Shown: positions 33,469 to 41,696 of the stretch, piece by piece
How the letters are laid out: each line of letters begins with the position of its first letter
Numbering within the stretch: position 1 is the stretch's first letter
Assembly (NCBI GenBank): GCA_009775355.1
Contig: VSPN01000004.1
Location: forward strand, 1 to 64,000
Source of the DNA: Muribaculaceae bacterium
GTDB taxonomy: Bacteria > Bacteroidota > Bacteroidia > Bacteroidales > Muribaculaceae
Length of the DNA: 64,000 bases
Reading direction: 5' to 3'
Program-made: the position numbers and the translations under genes
Notes under the pieces: model-generated
Database searches by the model: none
What the model saw: only the letters and a program-made list of their open reading frames with translations
Told to the model about the DNA's origin: nothing

Positions 33469-35043
33469 ATGAAAACTCGTGATAGACAGATTTTAACCAT
33501 TATAATATCCGGAACTCTGCTGTCGGGACAAGGAGCCGCTGTCATGCACGCGGCATATCCTGAAGGATATTACGACTCGTTCGAAGGGAAGTGCGGAGTC
33601 GAACTCATGAAAGCGGTCAAGGCCCGCGCCGCCGCACATAAGACAATCAGCTATGGGGCGGACACATGGGAGGCATTCCGCTCGACCGATGTCAGGAATG
33701 TGAACGGTACAGACTATTGGTGGGACATGTACAGCGATCTTCTGCTTCCGGTCTCGGCTGGACGTCCGGACAGTAACAAGATGAACATCGAGCACTCAGT
33801 GGCCAATTCATGGTGGGGAAAGACCAAAAACGACGCATACAAAGACATAGTGCATCTCAATCCCTCGGAATCGCAGGCAAACAGCAAGAAGGGCAACTAT
33901 CCGCTCGCCGAGCTCGGAAGCGTGAACTGGACCAACGGATGGACAAGCGTAGGCTCGCCCAAGTCTGGCCAGGGAGGGGGCGCCTCGATGTGCTATGAGC
34001 CGCATGACGACTACAAGGGAGACTTTGCCCGCGTGTTCATGTATATGTTTACGGTCTACGATGATATAGCGTGGAAATCCAGCACCAACTGGATGTATGA
34101 CACATCGAGCGATCTGATGTTCAGACAGTGGGCCAGAACCCTGCTTCTGCGCTGGAGTCAGAATGATCCGGTGAGTGAAAAGGAGCGCAGACGCAACGAC
34201 GGCATACAGAAGGAACAGCAGAACCGCAACCCGTTTATCGATCTTCCCGATCTGGCCGAACATATCTGGGGTGCGAAATCCGATGTGCCGTTCAGCCTGT
34301 CAGGCTCCGCCGGCCCGGGCGATGATCCCGGTGATGATCCGGGCACAGACAAGAGCAGCTACGAGTGGCTTGCCTCCGACGCGGTGAGTCTCGATGACGG
34401 ATGGACGTTCGAGACAACGGTAATGCCCGAAGGCAGCTCTTACGTATGGAGCTGGAAGGAATACAAGGGGAATCATTATCTGAACGGGAGCGCATACCAC
34501 GCCGAAACCGCACATGTCGCCGAGGCATACGCGTGGAGTCCGGTGGTGTCGTTCGCCAATGTGGAGAAAGCCACCGTCAGCTTCAGGCATGCGGCCAAAT
34601 TCCAGACTACGCTCCGCACACTCTGCGGCCTTGTGGTGAAAGATGTCGACAGCGGAGAGATCACCCCCGTGGAGATCGGCGCATGGCCGGCGTCGGGCAA
34701 GTGGGAATTTGCCGACAGCGGAGAGTCTGATCTCAGCGGATTCAGCGGGAAGAACGTGAGGATCGGTTTCAGATACGGATCAGACAGCAGCGGAGCCGAC
34801 ACCTGGGAGATCAACGACATGCGTCTCGACCTTGTGAGGACAGCCACCGGCGTGAACTGCGTCGGTACCGAAGAAGATGACTCATGGCTTGTCGAGGTGT
34901 GGGGCAACAGCATAGCCGCACCGGAGGGGGCGCGCATATTCGACCTCAACGGACGCGAGTATGACGGACGCGATCTGCAGAAAGGTGTCTATATAGTGAC
35001 AAAACCGTCGTTCTCCAAAGCTGTCAAGGTGCTGGTGAACTGA
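33469..35043 (+). CDS. Secreted endonuclease I family protein no. 2
   Basis: A 524-residue protein with a signal peptide (MKTRDRQILTIIISGTLLSG, cleaved near HAAYP). The mature start AYPEGYYDSFEGK parallels that of the other two copies. The nuclease domain spans about 30-285: IEHSVANSWWG near 106 (catalytic His), HLNPSESQANSKKGNYP, YEPHDDYKGDFARVFMYMF and NRNPFIDLPDLAEHIWG. A short acidic linker (GPGDDPGDDPGTDK) leads to a jelly-roll domain (about 300-460) with RHAAKFQTTLRTLCGLVV and VRIGFRYGSDSSGADTWEI, nearly the same as the last domain of the lipoprotein at 28293-29843. The C-terminal sorting module is ARIFDLNGREYDGRDLQKGV then YIVTKP. It has its own consensus promoter. The shared domain suggests that this enzyme and the surface lipoprotein bind the same target. 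Confidence 0.93.
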   Translation: MKTRDRQILTIIISGTLLSGQGAAVMHAAYPEGYYDSFEGKCGVELMKAVKARAAAHKTISYGADTWEAFRSTDVRNVNGTDYWWDMYSDLLLPVSAGRPDSNKMNIEHSVANSWWGKTKNDAYKDIVHLNPSESQANSKKGNYPLAELGSVNWTNGWTSVGSPKSGQGGGASMCYEPHDDYKGDFARVFMYMFTVYDDIAWKSSTNWMYDTSSDLMFRQWARTLLLRWSQNDPVSEKERRRNDGIQKEQQNRNPFIDLPDLAEHIWGAKSDVPFSLSGSAGPGDDPGDDPGTDKSSYEWLASDAVSLDDGWTFETTVMPEGSSYVWSWKEYKGNHYLNGSAYHAETAHVAEAYAWSPVVSFANVEKATVSFRHAAKFQTTLRTLCGLVVKDVDSGEITPVEIGAWPASGKWEFADSGESDLSGFSGKNVRIGFRYGSDSSGADTWEINDMRLDLVRTATGVNCVGTEEDDSWLVEVWGNSIAAPEGARIFDLNGREYDGRDLQKGVYIVTKPSFSKAVKVLVN

Positions 35044-35072
35044 TATTGACATCTGCAAAAACATATGCCGAT

Positions 35073-36866
35073 ATGAAAAAAACGATGATTATCCAGACCA
35101 TGGCCGCGATTTGCAGCCTCGCAGCTATGGCGGAGATACCACAGGGTTACTATTCCCCGCTCGACGGCAAGAGCGGTGACGGACTTTCGGCGGCCGTGAC
35201 GGCACTTTCGGCAGGACATGTGCGTGTGACATACAACACGAAGACATGGCCCGCCTTCGAGACCACCGACGTGCGCACCGTCAACGGCCGCAAGGCATGG
35301 CGCGACATGTACAGCAACAACCTTGTCTATCTGCCCGGACATGACGCGCTAAACATCGAGCACTCCGTGGCCAACTCCTGGTGGGGAGGCAAGAGCGGCG
35401 ACGTCGACGCCTACAGCGACCTGTTTCACCTCAATCCCAGCGATCAGAACGCCAACAACAAGAAAGGAAACTATCCACCCGGCAAAGTCGCCGACGCGCG
35501 GCTTCTCGACAACGGCCTCATGCTCATAGGCACACCTGTGTCAGGACAGGGAGGAGGAGCCACAAGCGTGTTCGAGCCCTCCGATGAATACAAGGGGGAT
35601 TTCGCACGCGCCTACTTCTATGTGTTCACAGCCTATCCGGAGGCTCCGTGGAAAGAGGAATACGCCTACGTCTACGGAAACGACGGCAAGCTGAGTCCCT
35701 GGGCGGTTGAGCTGCTTCTTGACTGGCATCGCAGCGATCCTGTCGACACTGAAGAGATGGCGCGGAACGAGGCAGTCTACGCCCTTCAGAAAAACCGCAA
35801 TCCGTTTATCGATTACCCCTCGCTCGCCGAATACCTGTGGGGAGACATGGTGTCGCATGCCTTCAGTCTGATCGAGGAGCACCCCGTGCAGGCTGCCGAC
35901 AGACCCGCGGCACCCGTGTTCGCAGACACATGGATGACGGGAGTCAACACATATTCGCTCCGCTGGTGGAACGGATTCACACAGAGACTTGAGCATGACG
36001 GAGAGGGGACACTGATGGTCAGCATCGACGGCCGCGACTATTATCCGTCGCAGGGGATGATCGACATAGACCCGGCGGAGACCCACATGGAGAAACATGT
36101 ATACAGTGCCTACGTGGTCAAAGAGATCGCCGGCATGGAACTCCGAAGTCCGGTGGCGAGGCTGACGGCAGTGGCCCGCGACCCGGCTGCAGCGGATTAT
36201 TCGAACGGTGTGTGGGAGAAGATGACCTCGACCTCCGGCATGAATCTCGAAGAAGGCCCGTTCCTGCTTCTTTCCTCCAACACCCTGCACACGATGGGAG
36301 TAGCCGGCGGCACATCGGCAACTGCTTTTATGGAGAGTGCCGGATTCGTGGAGTTCAATGCCGAGGGGCATGTGACGCAGCTTCCGGTCGACGCGGCGAT
36401 GGTGCGGTTCGAATCAGTAGGGAATGACAGATACCGCCTTTCGGTGAGCGATGTCTCCGATACATACAAAGGCTCGTGGAACGCCACGGCGAAGAACAAG
36501 ATGAAGCTTGCCCCATCGACCTATACAGCCGCCACCGCAGTCGTTGGCCAGAACGACGAGTTCATATTCACTTTCGAAGAATTCGGCTCTCTGCAGTTCA
36601 ACAAATCGCAGCCCCGCTTCCTCAACTACGAGACCAGTCAGACGCCTGTGTATCTGTATCGCTTCACAGGATTTGGAGAGGACACCGGAATAGACTCTGT
36701 CACTCAAGACAACCCCTGGGCTGTCGGCATAGACTCAGACGGCATCACTGTGCCCGACGGCATCGCGATATACGACCTGAGCGGACGCCGGGTCGCCGGA
36801 CGCGGACTGCGCCACGGCGTCTATATCGTAACCGATGGAAGACGCAGCGAAAAAGTCATGTTCTGA
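35073..36866 (+). CDS. Secreted endonuclease I family protein no. 3
   Basis: A 597-residue protein from the ATG at 35073 (MKKTMIIQTMAAICSLAAMA signal peptide); an upstream in-frame codon at 35046 is rejected because it precedes the signal peptide. The nuclease domain covers about 20-270: IEHSVANSWWGG near 94, HLNPSDQNANNKKGNYPPG, VFEPSDEYKGDFARAYFYVF and NRNPFIDYPSLAEYLWGD. The following 280 residues are beta-rich and differ from those of the other two copies, including AGMELRSPVARLTAV and a repeat-like stretch with FIFTFEEFGSLQFNKSQPRF. The C-terminal sorting module is IAIYDLSGRRVAGRGLRHGV then YIVTDG. It follows no. 2 by 29 bases. Catalytic residues look intact. The different accessory parts suggest different targets or anchoring for each copy. 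Confidence 0.93.
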   Translation: MKKTMIIQTMAAICSLAAMAEIPQGYYSPLDGKSGDGLSAAVTALSAGHVRVTYNTKTWPAFETTDVRTVNGRKAWRDMYSNNLVYLPGHDALNIEHSVANSWWGGKSGDVDAYSDLFHLNPSDQNANNKKGNYPPGKVADARLLDNGLMLIGTPVSGQGGGATSVFEPSDEYKGDFARAYFYVFTAYPEAPWKEEYAYVYGNDGKLSPWAVELLLDWHRSDPVDTEEMARNEAVYALQKNRNPFIDYPSLAEYLWGDMVSHAFSLIEEHPVQAADRPAAPVFADTWMTGVNTYSLRWWNGFTQRLEHDGEGTLMVSIDGRDYYPSQGMIDIDPAETHMEKHVYSAYVVKEIAGMELRSPVARLTAVARDPAAADYSNGVWEKMTSTSGMNLEEGPFLLLSSNTLHTMGVAGGTSATAFMESAGFVEFNAEGHVTQLPVDAAMVRFESVGNDRYRLSVSDVSDTYKGSWNATAKNKMKLAPSTYTAATAVVGQNDEFIFTFEEFGSLQFNKSQPRFLNYETSQTPVYLYRFTGFGEDTGIDSVTQDNPWAVGIDSDGITVPDGIAIYDLSGRRVAGRGLRHGVYIVTDGRRSEKVMF

Positions 36867-36908
36867 CCCGGAACCTCAGCAAGAACAATACCATAATAAC
36901 GCCAACTT

Positions 36909-38759
36909 ATGTTACAGGAAACGAATGTGAAGACCATCGACAAGGTCGTGGTCAGATTTGCGGGAGACTCCGGCGACGGAATGCAACTCGCAGGCAATAT
37001 ATTCTCGAACATCTCGGCCGAGATCGGTGACGAGATATCGACATTTCCCGACTATCCTGCCGAGATTCGCGCCCCCCAGGGTTCGCTCAGCGGCGTGTCG
37101 GGCTATCAGGTCAGCGTCGGAAAGGGTGTACACACTCCCGGCGACGAGGCCGATGTGCTCGTGGCCATGAATCCTGCCGCACTCAAGACCAATCTCCGCT
37201 ATCTGAAAAAAGATGGAGTGGTGATATGCGATGTCGATTCATTCACTCCCGCCAATCTCAGGAAAGCGGAATACGCCACCGACGATCCTGTGTCGGAACT
37301 CGGCATGGATCCGGCTCGTGTTCTCTCCGTGCCAATGACGACTCTGCTGAAAAACACGCTTGCCGACAGCGGACTCGACCAGAAAGCCATAATGAAGAGC
37401 AAAAACATGCTCGCCCTCGGAGTGGTGTGCTGGCTGTTCGACCGTCCTGTCGAAAGCGTGCTCCGCAAGCTCCAGAACAAATTCGCGCGCAAACCGGCCG
37501 TCTATGAGGCCAACGCCAAGGTGCTCCGCGCCGGCTGGGACTACGGACACAACACCCACAGCTCGCTGCCCGTATGGCGCATAGAGACCGCCGCCTCGCG
37601 CCCCGGCACATACACCGACGTGACGGGCAACACCGCCACCGCGTGGGGGCTCATACTCGCATCAGAGAAGAGCGGGCGTCCACTCTTTCTCGGATCATAC
37701 CCCATCACACCGGCCACCGATATACTTCACGAACTCGCAAAGCGCAAAGATCTCGGAGTGAAGGCCGTGCAGATGGAAGACGAGATCGCCGGCGTCTGCT
37801 CCGCTATCGGCGCGAGCTACGCGGGTCATCTCGCAGTGACATCGACGTCAGGTCCGGGCCTCGCCCTCAAGTCAGAAGGAATCGGACTGGCTGTCATGGC
37901 AGAGCTTCCGCTGGTGGTTATCGATGTGCAGCGCGGAGGACCCTCGACCGGACTCCCGACCAAGACCGAGCAGACCGACCTGATGCAGGCCCTATACGGG
38001 CGCAACGGCGAGTCTCCGCTCTGCGTGCTGTCGGCCGTCAGTCCGACCGACTGCTTCCACATGGCCTTCGAGGCCGCACGCATCGCGATGGAGCACATGA
38101 CCCCCGTCATACTCCTGACCGACGCCTACATTGCCAACGGATCGAGCGCATGGCGCATACCCGAACCCGGAGACTACCCGGAGATACATCCCCATATCCT
38201 GCCGCAGAATGTGCTTGAGGCCGGATGGAAACCTTTCGACCGCGACGAGGCGACCAAGGCGCGCTATTGGGCGCTCCCCGGCACCGAAGGGGCGATGCAC
38301 CGCGTCGGCGGTCTCGAGAAAGACTATCACACATCGGTTATATCGACCGACGGCGCCAACCATGAGCGAATGGTGGCCGCCCGCCGCGAGAAAGTGGCCC
38401 GCATAGCCGACGATATCCCCGAGATGACACCGATGTTCGACGACGGCGCCGACACCATACTTCTCGGATGGGGCGGCACATACGGCCATCTGCTCACCGC
38501 GGCCACCGAACTCAATGCATCGGGCCGCAAGGTGGCCTTCTGGCAGTTCAGGCATATCAATCCTCTGCCGCGCAACACCGTCGAGGTGCTGGACCGTTAC
38601 CGCCGCATCATCGTGGCCGAACTCAACACAGGCATGTTTGCCGACTATCTGCAGTCGCATCTCCCGGGCAAGGAGATACTTCGCATCAACAAAGTGGAAG
38701 GACAGCCGTTCCTCGTCAAGGAGGTTGTCGATGGAGTAAACAGACTAATAGAGGATTAA
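36909..38759 (+). CDS. korA: 2-oxoacid:ferredoxin oxidoreductase, alpha subunit (KorA type)
   Basis: A 616-residue fused gamma-alpha subunit. The N-terminal gamma domain has VVRFAGDSGDGMQLAGNIFS and PDYPAEIRAPQGSLSGVSGY. The alpha (pyrimidine-binding) domain starts near residue 215, with GSYPITPATDILHELAKR, VTSTSGPGLALKSEGIGLAV and QRGGPSTGLPTKTEQTDLMQ. The enzyme converts 2-oxoglutarate (or a related 2-oxoacid) and CoA to the acyl-CoA, CO2 and reduced ferredoxin, using thiamine diphosphate bound by the beta subunit. The substrate call rests on the resemblance to Bacteroidales KorAB. The gene follows endonuclease no. 3 by 42 bases with no visible terminator, and korB starts 3 bases after its stop. 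No separate ferredoxin or delta subunit gene is present. Confidence 0.93.
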   Translation: MLQETNVKTIDKVVVRFAGDSGDGMQLAGNIFSNISAEIGDEISTFPDYPAEIRAPQGSLSGVSGYQVSVGKGVHTPGDEADVLVAMNPAALKTNLRYLKKDGVVICDVDSFTPANLRKAEYATDDPVSELGMDPARVLSVPMTTLLKNTLADSGLDQKAIMKSKNMLALGVVCWLFDRPVESVLRKLQNKFARKPAVYEANAKVLRAGWDYGHNTHSSLPVWRIETAASRPGTYTDVTGNTATAWGLILASEKSGRPLFLGSYPITPATDILHELAKRKDLGVKAVQMEDEIAGVCSAIGASYAGHLAVTSTSGPGLALKSEGIGLAVMAELPLVVIDVQRGGPSTGLPTKTEQTDLMQALYGRNGESPLCVLSAVSPTDCFHMAFEAARIAMEHMTPVILLTDAYIANGSSAWRIPEPGDYPEIHPHILPQNVLEAGWKPFDRDEATKARYWALPGTEGAMHRVGGLEKDYHTSVISTDGANHERMVAARREKVARIADDIPEMTPMFDDGADTILLGWGGTYGHLLTAATELNASGRKVAFWQFRHINPLPRNTVEVLDRYRRIIVAELNTGMFADYLQSHLPGKEILRINKVEGQPFLVKEVVDGVNRLIED

Positions 38760-38762
38760 GAG

Positions 38763-39788
38763 ATGGAAAACAACGGAACGAAAGCCTACACGGCAAGCGA
38801 TTACAAGAACAGTCAGAACGCGCGCTGGTGTCCCGGCTGCGGTGACCACGCGATACTCAACGTGCTCCACAAGGCCATGGCCTCCATCGGCGTCGCACCC
38901 CATGACACAGCTGTCATATCGGGCATCGGCTGCAGCTCCCGACTGCCATACTACATGAACACCTACGGCATGCACACCATACATGGCCGTGCCGCCGCAA
39001 TAGCCACCGGCGTCAAGACCGCCAACCCCGCTCTGACCGTATGGCAGATCTCGGGCGACGGCGACGGACTCGCTATCGGAGGCAACCACTTCATACATGC
39101 CGTTCGCCGTAACGTGGATATCAATATGCTGATACTCAATAACAAGATCTACGGTCTGACCAAAGGCCAGTACTCGCCGACCTCCGACCGCGGCACAGTG
39201 TCGAAATCGAGTCCCTACGGCACGGTCGAAGATCCGTTCATCCCGGCTGAGCTCTGCTTCGGCGCGCGCGGCAACTTCTTCGCCCGCAGTTTCGACATGG
39301 CACTCGACACGACCCGCGAGGTGATGGAGGCGGCCGCACGCCACGCCGGCACATCGGTGGTTGAGATACTGCAGAACTGCGTGATTTTCAACGACGGCAT
39401 CCACAGCTACTTCGCCGACAAAGATAACCGTGCCGAGCACACCATCCTTCTGCGCCACGGAGAGAAGATGCTGTTCGGCAAGGACCGCAGCCGCGGACTC
39501 GTGCAGGAAGGCTTCGGACTCAAGGCCGTGACGATAGGGGAGGAGGGCTATACGCTCGACGACGTGCTCGTGCACGACGCCCATGCCCGCGACAACTTCC
39601 TGCAGCAGCAGCTCGCCATGATGGACGGTCATGAGCTTCCGCTCGCCCTCGGAGTGATCCGCGACTACGACGCCCCCGTCTACGACCGCGAGGTGGCCCG
39701 CCAGACCGAAGAAGTCAAGTCGAAAAAAGGCTATTCCTGCCTTCGCGACATGATCATGAAGACCCACGAGACCTGGGAGATCGGCTGA
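38763..39788 (+). CDS. korB: 2-oxoacid:ferredoxin oxidoreductase, beta subunit (KorB type)
   Basis: A 341-residue thiamine-diphosphate-binding subunit. WCPGCGDHAILNVLHKAMAS is near residue 22, and GIGCSSRLPYYMNTYGMHTI follows. The ThDP/Mg motif is GDGDGLAIGGNHFIHAVRRN, ending in the asparagines of LILNNKIYGLTKGQYSPTS. The CPGC and GCSS cysteines are the iron-sulfur ligands usual in this subunit. Translation is probably coupled to korA (3-base gap). The long C-terminal extension after residue 220 is normal for 2-oxoglutarate-type beta subunits. Confidence 0.94.
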   Translation: MENNGTKAYTASDYKNSQNARWCPGCGDHAILNVLHKAMASIGVAPHDTAVISGIGCSSRLPYYMNTYGMHTIHGRAAAIATGVKTANPALTVWQISGDGDGLAIGGNHFIHAVRRNVDINMLILNNKIYGLTKGQYSPTSDRGTVSKSSPYGTVEDPFIPAELCFGARGNFFARSFDMALDTTREVMEAAARHAGTSVVEILQNCVIFNDGIHSYFADKDNRAEHTILLRHGEKMLFGKDRSRGLVQEGFGLKAVTIGEEGYTLDDVLVHDAHARDNFLQQQLAMMDGHELPLALGVIRDYDAPVYDREVARQTEEVKSKKGYSCLRDMIMKTHETWEIG

Positions 39789-39852
39789 TTGCCGCTACAG
39801 ACGATGAAGATTGCACAAAAGTTATTTTTATGTGCAAAAATTGCTGAAAAAT

Positions 39853-39883
39853 TTCTTTATTAGAAAAAATTTGATTTACTTTG
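39853..39883 (+). promoter_or_regulatory. Probable promoter of acpP-fabF
   Basis: TTACTTTG followed by CA (39876-39883) is one base from TAnnTTTG. TTTC (39852-39855) lies 20 bases upstream. A start near 39888 would give a leader of about 140 bases, which folds (see 39902-39988). Confidence 0.5.
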
Positions 39884-39901
39884 CATTCTGAATCGGGGAA
39901 T

Positions 39902-39988
39902 ATCCATGTCCTGTCGGGTGATGGATGTTGCACAATTCGGCTAATATCAGGTCTTTGCGTAGCTGAAAAGCTTTGAATGGCCTGATAT
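39902..39988 (+). promoter_or_regulatory. Structured leader upstream of acpP
   Basis: Two hairpins can form. ATCCAT (39902-39907) pairs with ATGGAT (39921-39926). A second, larger one pairs ATATCAGG (39944-39951) with CCTGATAT (39981-39988) and has AGCT-gaaa-AGCT nested inside (39961-39972). There is no T run after either, so they are not terminators. It may be a cis-acting control element for fatty-acid synthesis genes; I do not recognise a known class. Confidence 0.45.
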
Positions 39989-40029
39989 GTCATGATTAGG
40001 AAATATTAACAATCTAAAATTTATACGAC

Positions 40030-40266
40030 ATGTCTGACATTGAACAGAAAGTAAAAGAGATCATCGTAGACAAACTCACAGTAGACGAGAATGAGGTAAC
40101 TCCCCAGGCTGAATTCAACAAGGATCTCGGCGCAGACTCACTCGATACAGTTGAGCTCATCATGGAATTTGAGAAGGCTTTCGATCTGACAATTCCCGAT
40201 GCAGACGCAGAGAACATCAAGACTGTAGGTGACGCGATCAGCTATATCGAGTCGCACAAGAAATAA
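40030..40266 (+). CDS. acpP: Acyl carrier protein
   Basis: A 78-residue acidic protein. The phosphopantetheine attachment serine is in [19 protein letters not shown] (the DSL motif, near residue 38). It carries growing acyl chains for type II fatty-acid synthesis and supplies the acyl groups for lipid A, phospholipid and other acyltransferases. Its codon choice includes more A/T at third positions than neighbouring genes, as is common for a short, very highly expressed gene. It lies 15 bases upstream of fabF, the usual acpP-fabF pair. Confidence 0.97.
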   Translation: MSDIEQKVKEIIVDKLTVDENEVTPQAEFNKDLGADSLDTVELIMEFEKAFDLTIPDADAENIKTVGDAISYIESHKK

Positions 40267-40281
40267 ATAATTCCCAGTTCG

Positions 40282-41547
40282 ATGGAATTAAAGAGAGTAG
40301 TAGTGACGGGTCTCGGTGCCCTGAGTCCCCTCGGCAACGATGTCGCCACGACGTGGGAGGCAGCGAAGCGGGGAGAGAGCGGAGCCGCCCCCATCACACA
40401 CTTCGACGCCTCGAAGTTCAAGACGCAGTTCGCATGCGAGGTAAAGGGATATGATCCCGCCGCGCATTTCGACCGTCGCCAGATGCGTCAGCTCGACCTC
40501 TACGCCATGTACGCCCTGACGGCAGCCGACGAGGCGATAGCCGACTCCGGTCTCGACGGCGAGGGAGTCGACAAGAACCGTGTCGGCGTTGTGTTCGCAG
40601 CCGGAATCGGCGGCCTTCACACATTCGAGGAGGAGGCAGGCTACTATGCGGTCCACGGAGAGGAGCAGGGTCCGAAATACAACCCGTTCTTCATCCCGAA
40701 GATGATAGCCGACATAGCTGCCGGCCACATCTCGATCGCCCATGAGTTCCGCGGCCCGAACTTCGCTACAGTATCGGCATGCGCGTCGTCGAACAACTCG
40801 CTTATCGACGCCTTCAACCTGATCCGTCTCGGCTATGCCGACGCGATCGTGGCGGGCGGCGCCGAGGCAGCGGTCTTCCCCGCAGGAGTAGGCGGCTTCA
40901 ACTCGATGAAGGCGCTTTCGACCCGCAACGACGATCCGAAAGGCGCGTCGCGTCCGTTCAGCGGCTCGCGCGACGGTTTCGTGATCGGCGAGGGAGCGGC
41001 GGCACTCGTTCTTGAGGAGCTTGAGCACGCCAAGGCACGCGGCGCGAAGATCTATGCCGAAGTGGCAGGCGGCGGCATGAGTGCAGACGCATACCACATC
41101 ACGGCCACGCATCCCGAAGGACTCGGCGCGCGACTCGTGATGGAGAACGCTCTCCGCGACGCAGGCATGAAGCCCGAGGAGATCGACTACATCAACCTCC
41201 ACGGCACATCTACGCCTGTCGGCGACCGCAGCGAGGCCAAGGCCATCGTCGAGGTCTTCGGCGACCACGCCTACAAGATGAACCTGAGCAGCACCAAGTC
41301 TATGACCGGTCACCTTCTCGGTGCCGCCGGCGCCCTTGAGGCAGTGCTCAGCGTCAAGACACTCACCGACGGAGTGATTCCCCCCACCATCAACCATGAG
41401 GAGGGTGACGACGATCCCGAGGTAGACAGCCGTCTTGACTTCACGTTCAACAAGGCAGTCGAGAAAGAGGTGAACACCGTGCTGTCGAACACATTCGGTT
41501 TCGGCGGTCACAACGCAGCCCTGATCCTTAAGAAATACAAGGAATAA
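40282..41547 (+). CDS. fabF: Beta-ketoacyl-ACP synthase II
   Basis: A 421-residue condensing enzyme of the thiolase fold that extends acyl-ACP with malonyl-ACP. The catalytic cysteine is in ATVSACASSNNSLIDAFN. The two histidines are in INLHGTSTPVGDRSEA and MTGHLLGAAGALEAVLS. The start MELKRVVVTGLGALSPLGND is canonical. It is cotranscribed with acpP and ends in a clear terminator at 41571. Confidence 0.97.
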   Translation: MELKRVVVTGLGALSPLGNDVATTWEAAKRGESGAAPITHFDASKFKTQFACEVKGYDPAAHFDRRQMRQLDLYAMYALTAADEAIADSGLDGEGVDKNRVGVVFAAGIGGLHTFEEEAGYYAVHGEEQGPKYNPFFIPKMIADIAAGHISIAHEFRGPNFATVSACASSNNSLIDAFNLIRLGYADAIVAGGAEAAVFPAGVGGFNSMKALSTRNDDPKGASRPFSGSRDGFVIGEGAAALVLEELEHAKARGAKIYAEVAGGGMSADAYHITATHPEGLGARLVMENALRDAGMKPEEIDYINLHGTSTPVGDRSEAKAIVEVFGDHAYKMNLSSTKSMTGHLLGAAGALEAVLSVKTLTDGVIPPTINHEEGDDDPEVDSRLDFTFNKAVEKEVNTVLSNTFGFGGHNAALILKKYKE

Positions 41548-41570
41548 AACAAGATTTCTTCATACATACA

Positions 41571-41614
41571 GCCGACGTGATCCAGCTTTCCGGACACGTC
41601 GGCTTGTTCTTTTG
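41571..41614 (+). terminator. Rho-independent terminator after fabF
   Basis: GCCGACGTG (41571-41579) pairs with CACGTCGGC (41595-41603) around a 15-base loop, followed by TTGTTCTTTT. Confidence 0.82.
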
Positions 41615-41644
41615 ATTCCGGCTGAGTATCTATATTTTTTTTGC

Positions 41645-41675
41645 TTTCGGATGTCGGAATTTTTTTGTAAATTTG
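41645..41675 (+). promoter_or_regulatory. Promoter of gyrB
   Basis: TAAATTTG (41668-41675) matches TAnnTTTG; TTTC (41645-41648) stands 19 bases upstream, one base from TTTG. The leader would be about 17 bases. Confidence 0.68.
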
Positions 41676-41696
41676 TGGGTTGAAACCCAGAAATAA

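Noticed and set aside
24319..36866. Reading the locus as an ordinary polysaccharide utilisation locus
   Set aside because: There is a SusC-sized receptor but no SusD, no glycoside hydrolase and no sugar-responsive regulator in the run; nucleases take their place.
40288..41511. 400-codon minus-strand open frame opposite fabF
   Set aside because: Antisense shadow of FabF; compositionally odd (many Cys, Val, Arg) and with no recognisable domain.
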